The notes: a model not told the origin generated them from the sequence alone. A stretch of 64,000 bases of DNA from Thermoanaerobacter uzonensis DSM 18761 (GCF_900129115.1 NZ_FQUR01000010.1:124001-188000), one strand, 5' to 3'. Shown: positions 17,999 to 27,403, counted from the first letter of the stretch. Made by a program: numbers and translations.

Positions 17999-18430
17999 AT
18001 GAAAGTAGTGTATTATAGCTATTATGGGTGCTATTCTTCTTCTATATGTGCATATCTTCATTTAAATGATAAATCCAAAATTGAAAAAGAGGAATTTCTT
18101 AAAATCCCTTTTTTGTTTCAAGTTGATTATGGACAAATGAGATTTATTGGGAAAGATAATAATCAAAATGAAGTCTTCATAATAGGAACGAAAAATTTTA
18201 GTGAAAATATCAAGAAAACTTTGTATGATTTGATGGAAGTTTTTAAAATAAAAGAAGATATAATTTTTATAGACACTTCCCACTATGATGTAATTTTTTT
18301 TAAAGTGCTGATGAATCTAAGAGGTAAGAAAATACTAACACAAACTATAGACAATTTTTTGTATAATTACTATTTGATGAGACACAAGAATATAAAAAGA
18401 TTTGTAGAGAGATATAAAAAAATACTATGA
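17999..18430 (+). CDS. DUF3189 family protein, copy 1
   Basis: 143-residue protein beginning VVYYSYYGCYSSSICAYLHL, a beta-strand plus loop with Cys and Ser, matching the DUF3189 start also seen in the next gene. It is more diverged than its neighbour: the C-terminal half has lost the GGITSRRLG segment. ATG 17999 follows AGGTGG; GTG 17990 is also in frame. Function unknown; context is a sporulation cluster. Confidence 0.65.
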   Translation: MKVVYYSYYGCYSSSICAYLHLNDKSKIEKEEFLKIPFLFQVDYGQMRFIGKDNNQNEVFIIGTKNFSENIKKTLYDLMEVFKIKEDIIFIDTSHYDVIFFKVLMNLRGKKILTQTIDNFLYNYYLMRHKNIKRFVERYKKIL

Positions 18431-18442
18431 GGTGGTAGGTTT

Positions 18443-18907
18443 GTGATTATTGTATATATGTGTTATGGAAGTGCTCACTCTTCTGTTGTAGCTGCTTCTA
18501 TACACATAGGACTTTTACCTATTGACAGAGTGCCTACTTATGAAGAAATTGTTTCTCTTCCGCATTATGATAAAACTTCCAACGATGAAATTGGCACTCT
18601 TTTTTATATGGGTAAGGATGAATTTGGGAACTATGTGTACATTGTCGGTGCGAGAAATGGGCGAGAAATAGTAACAAAAGCTATTTACAGTTTTTTGTCT
18701 TTATATGGAATTTCTGAAAAAGATATATTAGTCGTAGATGCACTTCCTACCATAGGACTTACTACAAAGATTGGAGGTATTACGTCAAGGCGCTTAGGAA
18801 TTATCTTTTTAGGTAGGCCTATAACGGTATATGGCATATTGAAAAAATACAACAATTTCGTAAAATTAGTAACAGATATTAAAACAAAGTTGCAAATAAG
18901 GTCTTGA
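18443..18907 (+). CDS. DUF3189 family protein, copy 2
   Basis: 154-residue protein, a tandem paralogue of the preceding gene (shared start pattern, GKDEFGNYVYIVGARNGREIV core, similar length). The N-terminus IIVYMCYGSAHSSVVAASIHIG resembles a P-loop-like turn but lacks a true Walker A. GTG 18443 follows GAGGTGGTAGG. The family is found next to YIEGIA genes; activity unknown. Confidence 0.72.
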   Translation: MIIVYMCYGSAHSSVVAASIHIGLLPIDRVPTYEEIVSLPHYDKTSNDEIGTLFYMGKDEFGNYVYIVGARNGREIVTKAIYSFLSLYGISEKDILVVDALPTIGLTTKIGGITSRRLGIIFLGRPITVYGILKKYNNFVKLVTDIKTKLQIRS

Positions 18908-18965
18908 CGTATTGATAGGATTAATTCATAATTGAAAAGAGAGGAGTTAATTTAGGAGGAAAAAT

Positions 18966-20282
18966 ATGCATAAAATAAATATAAAAGATGTAATAAAAGG
19001 AAGTATAGCATGGGATTTAGATATACAAAAAGGAGACAAACTCATTACATTAAACGGAAAAGAAATAATTGATATAATAGATTATCGATATGAAGTGTCA
19101 AATGAGTTTATACAATTAGAAATTGAAAAGGCTACAGGAGAAAGATATATTTTTGAAGTGGAAAAAGACTATGATGAGGATTTAGGGTTAGTCTTTGAAG
19201 AAGAAATAATTGACAAACCAAAACATTGTAGAAATAAGTGTATTTTTTGCTTTATTGACCAGTTACCTAAAGGAGTCCGCAAATCTCTTTTATTTAAGGA
19301 TGACGATTATAGGTTTTCCTTTTTACAAGGTAATTTTATTACTATGACTAATATGAGTGAAGAGGAAATTGCCAGGGTAATAAAATATAAGCTCTCTCCC
19401 TTATATGTTTCAATTCATGCCACTGATGATGATGTAAGAGTAAGAATGATAAATAACCCGAATGCAAAAGGTATAATGGATAAATTAAAAAAACTTGTTG
19501 AGAACGGAATTGAGGTACATGGTCAAATCGTATTATGTCCAGAAATAAATGATGGTAAAATTCTTGATAGAACTATCAAGGATTTGTCGAGTCTATATCC
19601 TGGTGTAAAATCAATAGCAGTTGTTCCAGTGGGACTTACAGACCACAGAGAGAAACTTTATAAACTTAGGACATTTACTAAAGAGGAAGCTAAAAATGTA
19701 GTCGAACAAGTATCTTCATGGCAAAAGAAATTAAAGAAAGAATTAGGTTCTTCTTTTGTTTTTTTGTCAGATGAGTTTTATGTGATGGCAGGTGTTACTA
19801 TACCTTCTTATCATCATTACGAGGGATTCCCTCAAATAGAAAATGGCGTGGGACTTATAGCATTGTTTAAACATCAATTTCAAAGGAGTGTAAAAAGATT
19901 AAAAGCGAATAAAGGGGAAAATATAAATACCACCTCTTACATTATTGTTACAGGAATAGCTGCCTATAATTTTATGGAAGAAGTAGCGAAAGAATTAAGA
20001 AAAACAGGGTTTAATGTGAAAGTGGAGAAGATACACAATGAGTTTTTTGGTCACAATATCACAGTAGCTGGACTTGTGGTGGGGAAAGATATAATAAACC
20101 AATTAAAAGGTAAAATAAATGAAGAAGTTTTAGTTATTCCCGATGTCATGTTAAAGGAAAGTTCAAATGTTTTTCTTGATGATACTACTGTTGAAGAAAT
20201 AGAAAGAAAACTAGGGACAAAAGTTATAGTTTCTGAAGTCGATGGGAAAAAATTTTTACAAAAGATACAGAATGGAAGGTGA
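18966..20282 (+). CDS. DUF512 / radical-SAM-like Fe-S protein with PDZ start
   Basis: 438-residue cytoplasmic protein. The N-terminal part (IKGSIAWDLDIQKGDKLITLNGK) is PDZ-like. The cluster-binding motif CRNKCIFCFIDQLPKG has CX3CX2C spacing as in radical SAM enzymes, followed by a TIM-barrel-like region and a C-terminal DUF512 domain (FLSDEFYVMAG). The substrate is unknown. In many Firmicutes it sits directly before der, as here: its stop overlaps the region just before the der start. AGGAGGA precedes ATG 18966. Confidence 0.85.
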   Translation: MHKINIKDVIKGSIAWDLDIQKGDKLITLNGKEIIDIIDYRYEVSNEFIQLEIEKATGERYIFEVEKDYDEDLGLVFEEEIIDKPKHCRNKCIFCFIDQLPKGVRKSLLFKDDDYRFSFLQGNFITMTNMSEEEIARVIKYKLSPLYVSIHATDDDVRVRMINNPNAKGIMDKLKKLVENGIEVHGQIVLCPEINDGKILDRTIKDLSSLYPGVKSIAVVPVGLTDHREKLYKLRTFTKEEAKNVVEQVSSWQKKLKKELGSSFVFLSDEFYVMAGVTIPSYHHYEGFPQIENGVGLIALFKHQFQRSVKRLKANKGENINTTSYIIVTGIAAYNFMEEVAKELRKTGFNVKVEKIHNEFFGHNITVAGLVVGKDIINQLKGKINEEVLVIPDVMLKESSNVFLDDTTVEEIERKLGTKVIVSEVDGKKFLQKIQNGR

Positions 20283-20287
20283 TAGAT

Positions 20288-21607
20288 ATGGCAGGAGCAA
20301 TGGTAAGTATTGTAGGTAGACCCAATGTGGGTAAATCTACCCTTTTTAATAAAATTATGGGAAAAAGAATTTCTATTGTGGAAGACAAACCAGGAGTTAC
20401 AAGGGATAGAATATACGGTAATGCAGAGTGGCTGGACAAAAAATTTATATTAGTAGACACAGGAGGATTAGACCCAAATGCTGAAGATATTCTCTTTTCA
20501 AAAGTCCGTTTACAAGTGGAAGCAGCAATTGATGCTTCCGACGTAATATTATTTTTAGTTGATGCAAAAGAAGGTTTAATGCCGGAAGATGAAGAAATAG
20601 CAAACATTTTAAGAAGAGCAAAAAAGGAAGTTATTTTGGTTTGCAACAAGGTGGACAGTTTTAAAGAAATGCCTCCTACTTATTATGACTTTTTTAGCCT
20701 TGGTTTAGGCAATCCCATTCCAATTTCAGCGTCAAATGGGTTGGGTATCGGAGAACTTTTAGACGAAGTAGTAAAAAGATTGCCACAGGAAGAGTTAGAA
20801 TACACTGAAGAGACAATTAAAATTGCTGTTATTGGCAAACCTAATGTGGGGAAATCCTCACTAGTTAACAAAATATTAGGGGAAGAAAGGGTAATAGTTA
20901 GTAACATACCTGGCACTACACGGGATGCAATAGATACTCCTTTTTCAAAAGATGGGAAGAACTATGTTCTTATTGACACAGCAGGGATACGTAGAAAAAG
21001 TAGAATTAGTGAATCTATAGAAAGGTACAGCGTACTAAGAGCTTTAGCTGCAATTGAAAGGTCTGATATATGCCTTTTGATGATAGATGCTACAGAAGGT
21101 CCAACAGAACAGGACACTAAAATAGCAGGATATGCGTTTGAAAATGGGAAGGGAATCATCATAGTTGTTAATAAATGGGATGCAATAAAAAAAGATAATA
21201 ATACTGTTAACGAGTATACTAAGATGGTAAGAGAAAAACTATCTTTTATATCATTTGTTCCTATACTATTTATTTCAGCAAAAACAGGGCAAAGAGTACA
21301 CAGAGTTTTAGAGACTGTAGATAAAGTATGGGAGGAATATAATAAAAGAATTACTACTGGTCTTTTAAATAATGTGCTAAATGAAGCTATGCTTATGTTT
21401 CCTCCACCTGCTGATAAGGGCAAACTATTAAAAGTATATTATACTTCACAAGTAGGAATTAAGCCGCCTTCTTTTGTAGTATTTGTTAATGAACCAGAGC
21501 TAATGCATTTTTCCTATTTAAGATTTATTGAGAATACGTTAAGACAAAATTTTGGCTTTGAAGGGGTACCTATTGTTATTTCTACTAGAAAAAGAGGAGA
21601 AAATTAA
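20288..21607 (+). CDS. der: Ribosome-assembly GTPase Der (EngA)
   Basis: 439-residue GTPase needed for 50S subunit assembly. Two tandem G domains are visible: [22 protein letters not shown] in the first and [22 protein letters not shown] in the second. The C-terminal KH-like domain ends in [16 protein letters not shown] 20288 follows AAGGTGAT; GTG 20279, overlapping the previous stop, is the alternative. Confidence 0.96.
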   Translation: MAGAMVSIVGRPNVGKSTLFNKIMGKRISIVEDKPGVTRDRIYGNAEWLDKKFILVDTGGLDPNAEDILFSKVRLQVEAAIDASDVILFLVDAKEGLMPEDEEIANILRRAKKEVILVCNKVDSFKEMPPTYYDFFSLGLGNPIPISASNGLGIGELLDEVVKRLPQEELEYTEETIKIAVIGKPNVGKSSLVNKILGEERVIVSNIPGTTRDAIDTPFSKDGKNYVLIDTAGIRRKSRISESIERYSVLRALAAIERSDICLLMIDATEGPTEQDTKIAGYAFENGKGIIIVVNKWDAIKKDNNTVNEYTKMVREKLSFISFVPILFISAKTGQRVHRVLETVDKVWEEYNKRITTGLLNNVLNEAMLMFPPPADKGKLLKVYYTSQVGIKPPSFVVFVNEPELMHFSYLRFIENTLRQNFGFEGVPIVISTRKRGEN

Positions 21608-21626
21608 AAGGGAAAGGGGGGAAAAT

Positions 21627-22223
21627 ATGTACGCTGTTTTGACGGCCATCATTGCTTATTTGATTGGTTGCATAAACAATGCATATATTTTAACAAAATA
21701 TATGCGAAAAATAGACATTCGCAATTATGGGAGTGGAAATGCAGGAGCTACTAATGTTTTGAGAGTATTAGGATATAAGGCTGCAGCTCCTGTTTTTGCG
21801 CTAGATGTGCTAAAAGGAGTAATAGCTGTATTAATCGGTAAATATTTAATGGGTAATACTGGTGCTATGATTGCGGGAATAGCAGTGGTATGCGGTCATA
21901 ACTGGCCTGTGTTTTTAAAATTTAGAGGTGGAAAAGGAATTGCTACAAGCATTGGAGTTATAATGACCGTAAGCCCTCTTTTAGGGCTCATAGCCTTAGC
22001 AATTGGGGTTACAGTAATTGTTTTGACAAAATATGTATCTTTAGGGTCCATAACAGGGACGGTTACTTTTGTGCTTTTAAATACAATCTTTTGGAATTCA
22101 ACACAAATATTTGTATTTTCACTTATTCTAGCATCTTTAGCAATTTTCCAACATCGTTCCAACATAAAACGTTTGCTGGCGGGAACAGAATCTAAACTTG
22201 GACAAAAGACGGAAATAAAATGA
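21627..22223 (+). CDS. plsY: Glycerol-3-phosphate acyltransferase PlsY
   Basis: 198-residue integral membrane acyltransferase using acyl-phosphate to make lysophosphatidate. Five membrane segments and the three conserved motifs are seen: [30 protein letters not shown] and a final segment with [18 protein letters not shown] 21627 follows AAAGGGGGG; the open frame before it overlaps der and is not coding. gpsA, which supplies its substrate, follows after 15 bases. Confidence 0.95.
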   Translation: MYAVLTAIIAYLIGCINNAYILTKYMRKIDIRNYGSGNAGATNVLRVLGYKAAAPVFALDVLKGVIAVLIGKYLMGNTGAMIAGIAVVCGHNWPVFLKFRGGKGIATSIGVIMTVSPLLGLIALAIGVTVIVLTKYVSLGSITGTVTFVLLNTIFWNSTQIFVFSLILASLAIFQHRSNIKRLLAGTESKLGQKTEIK

Positions 22224-22238
22224 GAAAGGAATGTGGTC

Positions 22239-23231
22239 ATGAAAATATCAGTATTAGGGGCGGGAAGTTGGGGAACATCTATAGCGATACACTTAAACCG
22301 ACTTGGGCATCAAATTACATTGTGGATGAGAGATAAAAATCAATTTGAAGAAATTATGTCTACTCGGCACAATAAAAAATATCTTGATGTTGATATTCCT
22401 CAAGAAATTTACATTACAACAGATTTGGAAGAAGCTGCGGAAAATTCATCGATTGTAGTAATTGCAGTACCTTCCCATGCTGTAAGAGATATATCGAAAA
22501 AATTAAAAGATGTAATTGATAAAAACTCTATTGTGGTAAATCTTGCAAAGGGAATAGAGACTTCCACTTTAAAAAGAATGTCTGAAGTCATAAAAGAATA
22601 TTTTTCAAATGATGTAGTTGTTTTGTCAGGTCCTAGTCATGCTGAGGAAGTAGTCAGACAAATTCCTACAGCCTGTGTTTTAGCCTCTTTAAATGTTAAA
22701 GCCTGTGAGGTAGTGCAAGATGCCTTTATGGATGAAAACTTTAGGTTATATATAAACAAGGACGTTGTGGGAGTGGAATTAGGAGGGGCATTAAAGAATA
22801 TTATAGCCTTGGGAGCTGGAATTTCAGACGGGCTTGGATTTGGCGATAATACCAAAGCTGCTCTTATGACAAGAGGTCTTGCGGAAATTACTCGTTTGGG
22901 TGTTGCGTTAGGTTCTGATCCGCTGACGTTTTTAGGTTTGGCAGGCGTAGGAGACCTTATTGTCACCTGTACCAGCATGCTTTCGCGAAATAGAAGAGCA
23001 GGAATACTTATAGGTAAAGGTAAAAGTTTAGAAGAAACATTAAAAGATATAGGAATGGTAGTAGAAGGAGTTAATACTACAAAATCCGCCTACAAACTTT
23101 CTCAAATTCATAAAATAGAAATGCCAATAACTAAAGAAATTTATTCCATTCTTTTTGAGGGTAAAAATCCCTATGAGGCTGTTTATAGTCTTATGACGAG
23201 AGATAAAAAACATGAATTGCACGGTATTTGA
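22239..23231 (+). CDS. gpsA: Glycerol-3-phosphate dehydrogenase [NAD(P)+]
   Basis: 330-residue cytoplasmic enzyme making sn-glycerol 3-phosphate from DHAP for phospholipids. The Rossmann motif [13 protein letters not shown] starts the protein; the segment [19 protein letters not shown] holds the catalytic Lys. ATG 22239 follows AAAGGA; GTG 22233 is the alternative. Its TGA stop is part of a hairpin duplicated by repeat-element copy 2. Confidence 0.96.
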   Translation: MKISVLGAGSWGTSIAIHLNRLGHQITLWMRDKNQFEEIMSTRHNKKYLDVDIPQEIYITTDLEEAAENSSIVVIAVPSHAVRDISKKLKDVIDKNSIVVNLAKGIETSTLKRMSEVIKEYFSNDVVVLSGPSHAEEVVRQIPTACVLASLNVKACEVVQDAFMDENFRLYINKDVVGVELGGALKNIIALGAGISDGLGFGDNTKAALMTRGLAEITRLGVALGSDPLTFLGLAGVGDLIVTCTSMLSRNRRAGILIGKGKSLEETLKDIGMVVEGVNTTKSAYKLSQIHKIEMPITKEIYSILFEGKNPYEAVYSLMTRDKKHELHGI

Positions 23232-23251
23232 TCTCCGGTTTTCCGGAGATT
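23230..23251 (+). repeat. Left copy of duplicated gpsA hairpin (22 bp)
   Basis: Stem ATCTCCGG / CCGGAGAT with a TTTT loop. The identical 22 bases recur at 23519-23540 beyond repeat-element copy 2. It overlaps the gpsA stop codon. Confidence 0.92.
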
Positions 23252-23518
23252 CAGTTTGTTGACAAAGTAAAAAAATATTCAAAAGGAGATATTTTGTATC
23301 GTCGCTCCGATGTTCCAAAGCGACAAAACTAAAACTCGACCTTCAGGTTCCGGCAGGGTACCGGGCACAATCGGCATCCATGCCTTAAGGTGCCCGCCTC
23401 CGCCATCCGTGGCTACGGCCCTGCCTCCACCCTCGGTCTTGTTAAGTTTTGTTAACGCTTTGTAACAAGTCGCACCAATTGCAAAATATCTCCTTTACGA
23501 AAGTTTGTCTACAGTCTG
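23252..23518 (-). mobile_element. Terminator-associated repeat element, copy 2 (267 bp, inverted)
   Basis: Reverse-oriented copy of the element at 7310-7574: on the minus strand it runs from CAGACTGTAGACAAAC to TCAACAAACTG. The GC-rich core with GGGCAC / GTGCCC and GGCAGGG / CCCTGCC pairings is kept, with scattered substitutions that make it the most diverged of the three. It lies between two copies of the gpsA hairpin and just before the spoIVA promoter region. No gene is inside. Confidence 0.88.
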
Positions 23519-23544
23519 GATCTCCGGTTTTCCGGAGATTTTAT
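23519..23544 (+). terminator. Right copy of gpsA hairpin with short T-run
   Basis: Second copy of the 22-bp hairpin (23519-23540), followed by TTAT. With one copy and the element removed, gpsA would end in a single hairpin with the run ATTTTAT. Confidence 0.8.
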
Positions 23545-23571
23545 CATATTTCAATATTTTTTACATATAAA
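23543..23571 (+). promoter_or_regulatory. Candidate sigma-E promoter of spoIVA
   Basis: ATCATATT (23543-23550) and CATATAAA (23564-23571), 13 bases apart, each match the sigma-E -35 (GKMATATT) and -10 (CATACAHT) at seven of eight positions; the usual spacer is near 14. spoIVA is a sigma-E gene in B. subtilis. The -35 begins three bases after the duplicated hairpin. Confidence 0.5.
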
Positions 23572-23641
23572 TGTACTGTTAAAGCATATATATATGAGTG
23601 AGAAGAAAAGGATATGGGGATATAAAAAGGAGGGAAATAGG

Positions 23642-25120
23642 TTGGAAAACTACGATATCTATAAAAATATTGCAGAAAGAACACAAGGGGATATCTACAT
23701 AGGAGTAGTAGGCCCAGTGAGAACAGGTAAATCGACTTTTATTAAGCGATTTATGGACATATTGGTACTGCCATACATAGAAAATCTTCCCCAAAAAGAG
23801 AGAATAAAAGATGAATTGCCACAAAGTGCAGCAGGCAAAACCATAATGACTACTGAGCCTAAATTTGTTCCTGAAAAAGCGGTAGAGATAACAATTAATG
23901 AAAACACGAGGTTCAAAGTGAGACTAGTAGATTGTGTAGGATATATGGTTAAAGGCGCACTGGGATACATGGAAGAGGATAAGCCACGTATGGTGTCTAC
24001 TCCTTGGTATGATTATGAAATACCTTTTGAGGAAGCGGCAGAAATAGGAACAAAAAAAGTCATAAATGACCATTCTACAATAGGATTAGTGATGACCACT
24101 GATGGAAGCATAACTGACATACCGCGAGAAAATTATGTAGCAGCAGAAGAAAGGGTAGTAAAAGAATTAAAAGTACTGAATAAACCTTTTATAATAGTGC
24201 TAAATACAACTGATCCTCAAAGTCCCGAAACAATTAATTTAGCAAAAGAATTAGAGAAAAAATACGATGTACCTGTTGTTGTTTTAAATGTACTTAAAAT
24301 GGAAATACCAGACATTCGTGCAATTTTGGAAAAAGTCTTATTTGAATTTCCCATACGAGAGATTGCAATTGATTTGCCTAAATGGGTAGATGCTCTTGAT
24401 AAAAGTCATTGGCTTAAGCAAAATATAATGGAAACAGTAAAAGAAAACATAAAAGATTTGTTTAGATTAAGAGATATACCTAAGTTAGTTGGTGGTCTTA
24501 AAGCAAATGAAAACTTTTCTGAGGTGTTTATAAAGAAGATAACTCCAGGTGAAGGCTGTGCAAATGTTGAAATAAAAACCCAGGAAGGCTTATTCTTTAA
24601 GATATTAAGTGATGAAAGCGGACTTGAAATTCAGGGTGATAAAGAATTAATGGCAATGATGAGAGAATTGGCTTATGCAAAAAGACAGTATGATAGAGTT
24701 AAAGACGCCTTTTTACAAGCTGAAAAAACAGGTGTAGGAGTAGTACCTGCAAGCCTTGATGACATGAAGTTTGAAAAACCCGAAATAGTAAGGCAAGGCG
24801 GGAGATTTGCGGTAAGGCTTAAAGCTTCTGCACCGTCATATCACATATTTAGAACTGATATTACAGCAGAAGTATCGCCAGTTGTAGGAACAGAAAAGCA
24901 AAGTGAAGATTTTGTAAAATATTTGACAGAACAGTTTGAGAGCGATCCAGAAAAAATTTGGGAATCCAACATTTTTGGCAAGACCTTGAGTGACCTTGTA
25001 AAAGAGGGAATGCAAAACAAGATTGGCGCTATTCCCGAAAACTTAAGTCATAAACTGAGAGATACATTAGAAAGAGTTGTAAATGACAGCGGAGGCGGAA
25101 TAATCTTTATAATCATTTAA
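23642..25120 (+). CDS. spoIVA: Spore coat morphogenetic ATPase SpoIVA
   Basis: 492-residue protein, the same length as B. subtilis SpoIVA. It polymerises on the forespore surface as the coat base. The N-terminal ATPase domain has Walker A GPVRTGKSTFIKRF; the C-terminal region ends in the hydrophobic tail GGGIIFIII needed for forespore localisation. The start is TTG 23642, seven bases after AAGGAGGG; the alternative ATG 23594 would add 16 residues that homologues lack. Confidence 0.96.
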   Translation: MENYDIYKNIAERTQGDIYIGVVGPVRTGKSTFIKRFMDILVLPYIENLPQKERIKDELPQSAAGKTIMTTEPKFVPEKAVEITINENTRFKVRLVDCVGYMVKGALGYMEEDKPRMVSTPWYDYEIPFEEAAEIGTKKVINDHSTIGLVMTTDGSITDIPRENYVAAEERVVKELKVLNKPFIIVLNTTDPQSPETINLAKELEKKYDVPVVVLNVLKMEIPDIRAILEKVLFEFPIREIAIDLPKWVDALDKSHWLKQNIMETVKENIKDLFRLRDIPKLVGGLKANENFSEVFIKKITPGEGCANVEIKTQEGLFFKILSDESGLEIQGDKELMAMMRELAYAKRQYDRVKDAFLQAEKTGVGVVPASLDDMKFEKPEIVRQGGRFAVRLKASAPSYHIFRTDITAEVSPVVGTEKQSEDFVKYLTEQFESDPEKIWESNIFGKTLSDLVKEGMQNKIGAIPENLSHKLRDTLERVVNDSGGGIIFIII

Positions 25121-25123
25121 CTA

Positions 25124-25152
25124 TTGATTTTTTCTTTTATCTCGTTTATAAT
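25124..25152 (+). promoter_or_regulatory. Promoter of tRNA-Pro
   Basis: TTGATT (25124-25129) and TATAAT (25147-25152) are 17 bases apart, a good sigma-A promoter. The tRNA begins 22 bases after the -10 box. Confidence 0.75.
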
Positions 25153-25174
25153 AAAAGCTGAACATAGTTTTTTT

Positions 25175-25250
25175 CTGGGTGTGGCGCAGCTGGTAGCGCG
25201 CCAGAATGGGGTTCTGGAGGCCGGGGGTTCAAGTCCCCCCACTCAGACCA
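25175..25250 (+). tRNA. tRNA-Pro (anticodon GGG)
   Basis: 76 bases fold as a full cloverleaf: acceptor CTGGGTG / CACTCAG (one G-U pair), D stem GCGC / GCGC, anticodon stem CCAGA / TCTGG with loop ATGGGGT, five-base variable loop, T stem GGGGG / CCCCC with TTCAAGT. Discriminator A and CCA are encoded. The C1-G72 pair and G37 after the anticodon are typical of bacterial tRNA-Pro. Confidence 0.95.
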
Positions 25251-25260
25251 GTGAAATTGT

Positions 25261-25290
25261 AACCGCAAGGCTTTGCGGTTTTCTTTTTTT
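25261..25290 (+). terminator. Terminator after tRNA-Pro
   Basis: Stem AACCGCAA / TTGCGGTT with loop GGCT, followed by TTCTTTTTTT. Confidence 0.9.
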
Positions 25291-25378
25291 AGAAATAATA
25301 CAATTAGAAATCGAAATTTGCAAACATTTTGCAAACATGTCTTTTATATCTTTTCTAACCTGTAGGGGTATCAATTGC

Positions 25379-25465
25379 TTAAATGGTTTCTTTTTGAATG
25401 TCGAGTATTACATGGGAGTAGGTATCCAGCGTGATGTCACTGCTTGTATGCCTTAACCTTTCAGA
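25379..25465 (-). pseudogene. Tyrosine recombinase (integrase) C-terminal relic
   Basis: On the minus strand the frame ending at 25379 reads SERLRHTSSDITLDTYSH followed by VILDIQKETI and a stop. This is the C-terminal catalytic box of phage-type integrases, with the His in RLRH and the nucleophile Tyr in DTYSH. Upstream (to about 25500) the similarity seems to jump frame, and there is no room for the rest of the protein. It lies about 130 bases from tRNA-Pro, a common integration site, and is probably the last trace of an excised or decayed element. Confidence 0.72.
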
Positions 25466-25610
25466 AAAATAGCATCAACACTACAATATCTTGATACTAT
25501 CAACTGGTAAAGATAATATATGCAAAATTTTATAAACTGTGGTAATATTGGATTAAAGGATTTTGCATACTTTTGCCAATGAATAGAATTAACTTAAAGG
25601 AGGCCAAAAA
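25466..25610. other. AT-rich intergenic DNA
   Basis: Spacer between the integrase relic and the thioesterase gene. It contains only the AAAGGAGG ribosome site at its end; I see no other gene or hairpin. Confidence 0.5.
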
Positions 25611-26030
25611 ATGAAAGAAATAAGTAGTGCGCATCTTGTTAAATCTGAAGATCTAAACCATCACGGAACACTTTTTGCTGGAAGAATAGCTGAATGGTTT
25701 GTAGAAGCCTGTTTTATAGCTGCCTGTGACCTTATAAAAAAGCCTGAAAACATTGTTTGCCTAAAAATACATGGCCTTGAATTTAGAAAGAGTGCGATGA
25801 AAGGAGATATTATAAAAATAAAATCTCGTGTAGTTTTAACTGGAAGGTCTAGTTTAAAAACTTATGCTAAAATATATAAAAATGATGAAGTTGAGCCTAT
25901 ATTAGAAGGCTTTGCTACTTTTGTTCATGTAGATGAGAATGGAAGGCCAGCGCCGCATAATGTTACCTTACCTGAGCCTGAAAGTGAAGAAGAGAGAATA
26001 CTTAGGGAAAGGGCAAAACAAATTATCTAG
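25611..26030 (+). CDS. Acyl-CoA thioesterase, hotdog fold
   Basis: 139-residue single hotdog domain. The segment LNHHGTLFAGRIAEWFVEA matches the helix and active-site loop of the YkhA/YciA-like thioesterases, followed by strands ending EGFATFVHVDENGRPAPH. It would hydrolyse acyl-CoA thioesters; the substrate cannot be told. AAAGGAGG precedes ATG 25611. A glycerate kinase gene starts 37 bases after its stop. Confidence 0.82.
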   Translation: MKEISSAHLVKSEDLNHHGTLFAGRIAEWFVEACFIAACDLIKKPENIVCLKIHGLEFRKSAMKGDIIKIKSRVVLTGRSSLKTYAKIYKNDEVEPILEGFATFVHVDENGRPAPHNVTLPEPESEEERILRERAKQII

Positions 26031-26067
26031 GAGGGATGCTTATGCTCAGTCATATGGTGGTGATGTT

Positions 26068-27201
26068 ATGAAAATTCTCATAGCTCCCGATAAATTCAAA
26101 GGAAGTTTATCTGCATTTGAGGTTGCAAATAACATAGAAAAAGGAATTTTAAAGGTTTTCCCAAAAGCCGTTATCGAGAAAGTCCCTATGGCAGATGGTG
26201 GCGAAGGGACTGTTGAATCATTAGTTGATGCAACTGGAGGAAAAATAATAAAGACAAATGTAAAGGATCCTCTATTTAGAGATATTGAAAGCTTTTATGG
26301 AATATTAGGTGATGGCAAAACAGCAGTTATAGAAATGGCTGCTGCCTCAGGACTTTATCTTTTGAAGGATTATGAGAGAAACCCCATGATTACAACAACA
26401 TATGGAACCGGTCAGCTTATAAAACACGCTTTAGATAAAGGCTGTAGGAAATTTATTATAGCAATAGGTGGAAGCGCAACAAACGATGGTGGTACTGGTA
26501 TGGCAACAGCGTTAGGAGTTAAATTTTATGATAAAGATGGTAGAGAAATAGGTCTTGGAGGAGGAGAACTTTCCAAAATTTACTCAATAGATATTTCAAA
26601 TCTTGATGAGAGACTAAAGGAATGTGAGTTTATCGTAGCTTGCGACGTAGCAAATCCTTTAATTGGAGAAAATGGCGCATCAAGAGTTTACGGTCCCCAA
26701 AAGGGCGCTACAAAAGAGATGGTAGAAGTTTTAGATAAAAACCTTGAACATTATGGTGAACTTTTAGAAAAGTATTTTAATAAAAAAATAATAGATGTAG
26801 AAGGTTCAGGTGCTGCAGGTGGCTTAGCCGCAGGACTTATGGCATTTTTAAATGCGCAGTTAAAAAGTGGTATAGAAATAATTATTGAGACATTAAAACT
26901 TGAAGAAAAAATAAAAGAAGCTGATATAGTAATTTCCGGTGAGGGAAAAATAGATTTCCAAACAGCGTTTGGGAAAACAATTTCAGGAATAGCTAAATTG
27001 TGCAAAAAGTATAATAAACCACTTATTGTAATAGCGGGAACAGTTGAAGATATAGAAAAACTTTATGAGATTGGAGTTAGCAGCATTTTTTCAACTATGG
27101 AAAAACCAATGTCTCTTGAAGATGCCATAAAAAACGCACCAACATTGTTAGAAAAATCCACTGAGAGAATTTTTAGGTTAATCAAAGCCCTAAAGGCTTA
27201 A
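26068..27201 (+). CDS. glxK: Glycerate kinase
   Basis: 377-residue enzyme of the GlxK/GarK family that phosphorylates D-glycerate, by family usually to 2-phosphoglycerate. The start KILIAPDKFKGSLSAFEVA, the segment ADGGEGTVESLVDATGG, and the loop AIGGSATNDGGTGMA are diagnostic. ATG 26068 is the homologous start; the longer frame overlaps the thioesterase gene. It ends in a long terminator hairpin. Confidence 0.92.
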   Translation: MKILIAPDKFKGSLSAFEVANNIEKGILKVFPKAVIEKVPMADGGEGTVESLVDATGGKIIKTNVKDPLFRDIESFYGILGDGKTAVIEMAAASGLYLLKDYERNPMITTTYGTGQLIKHALDKGCRKFIIAIGGSATNDGGTGMATALGVKFYDKDGREIGLGGGELSKIYSIDISNLDERLKECEFIVACDVANPLIGENGASRVYGPQKGATKEMVEVLDKNLEHYGELLEKYFNKKIIDVEGSGAAGGLAAGLMAFLNAQLKSGIEIIIETLKLEEKIKEADIVISGEGKIDFQTAFGKTISGIAKLCKKYNKPLIVIAGTVEDIEKLYEIGVSSIFSTMEKPMSLEDAIKNAPTLLEKSTERIFRLIKALKA

Positions 27202-27254
27202 AAAGTTGAAAAAAGGAGAGGTGGACTTCTCACCTCTCCTTTTTTCAACTTTTT
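27201..27254 (+). terminator. Terminator after glycerate kinase
   Basis: A stem of more than 20 bp (arms 27201-27223 and 27231-27254) with a seven-base loop; the T-rich 3' arm serves as the T-run. It could work in both directions. Confidence 0.9.
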
Positions 27255-27314
27255 AAGAAATGTAGAGATGGGAAGTGGCATAGTGCAAAAAATTTTATAA
27301 TCATTAAAAAAATA

Positions 27315-27344
27315 TTGAAAAGCGATAAATATTAATGATATAAT
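27315..27344 (+). promoter_or_regulatory. Promoter of ridA
   Basis: TTGAAA (27315-27320) and TATAAT (27339-27344) with an 18-base spacer, 60 bases before the ridA ATG. Confidence 0.65.
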
Positions 27345-27403
27345 ATTCTATGTATTCAGATTTTACATATTGTATAACACTTTTAATGAAAGGATGAAAA
27401 TAA

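Noticed and set aside
25124-25456. 110-codon open frame crossing tRNA-Pro
   Set aside because: It reads through the tRNA, its terminator and the antisense of the integrase relic; not coding.
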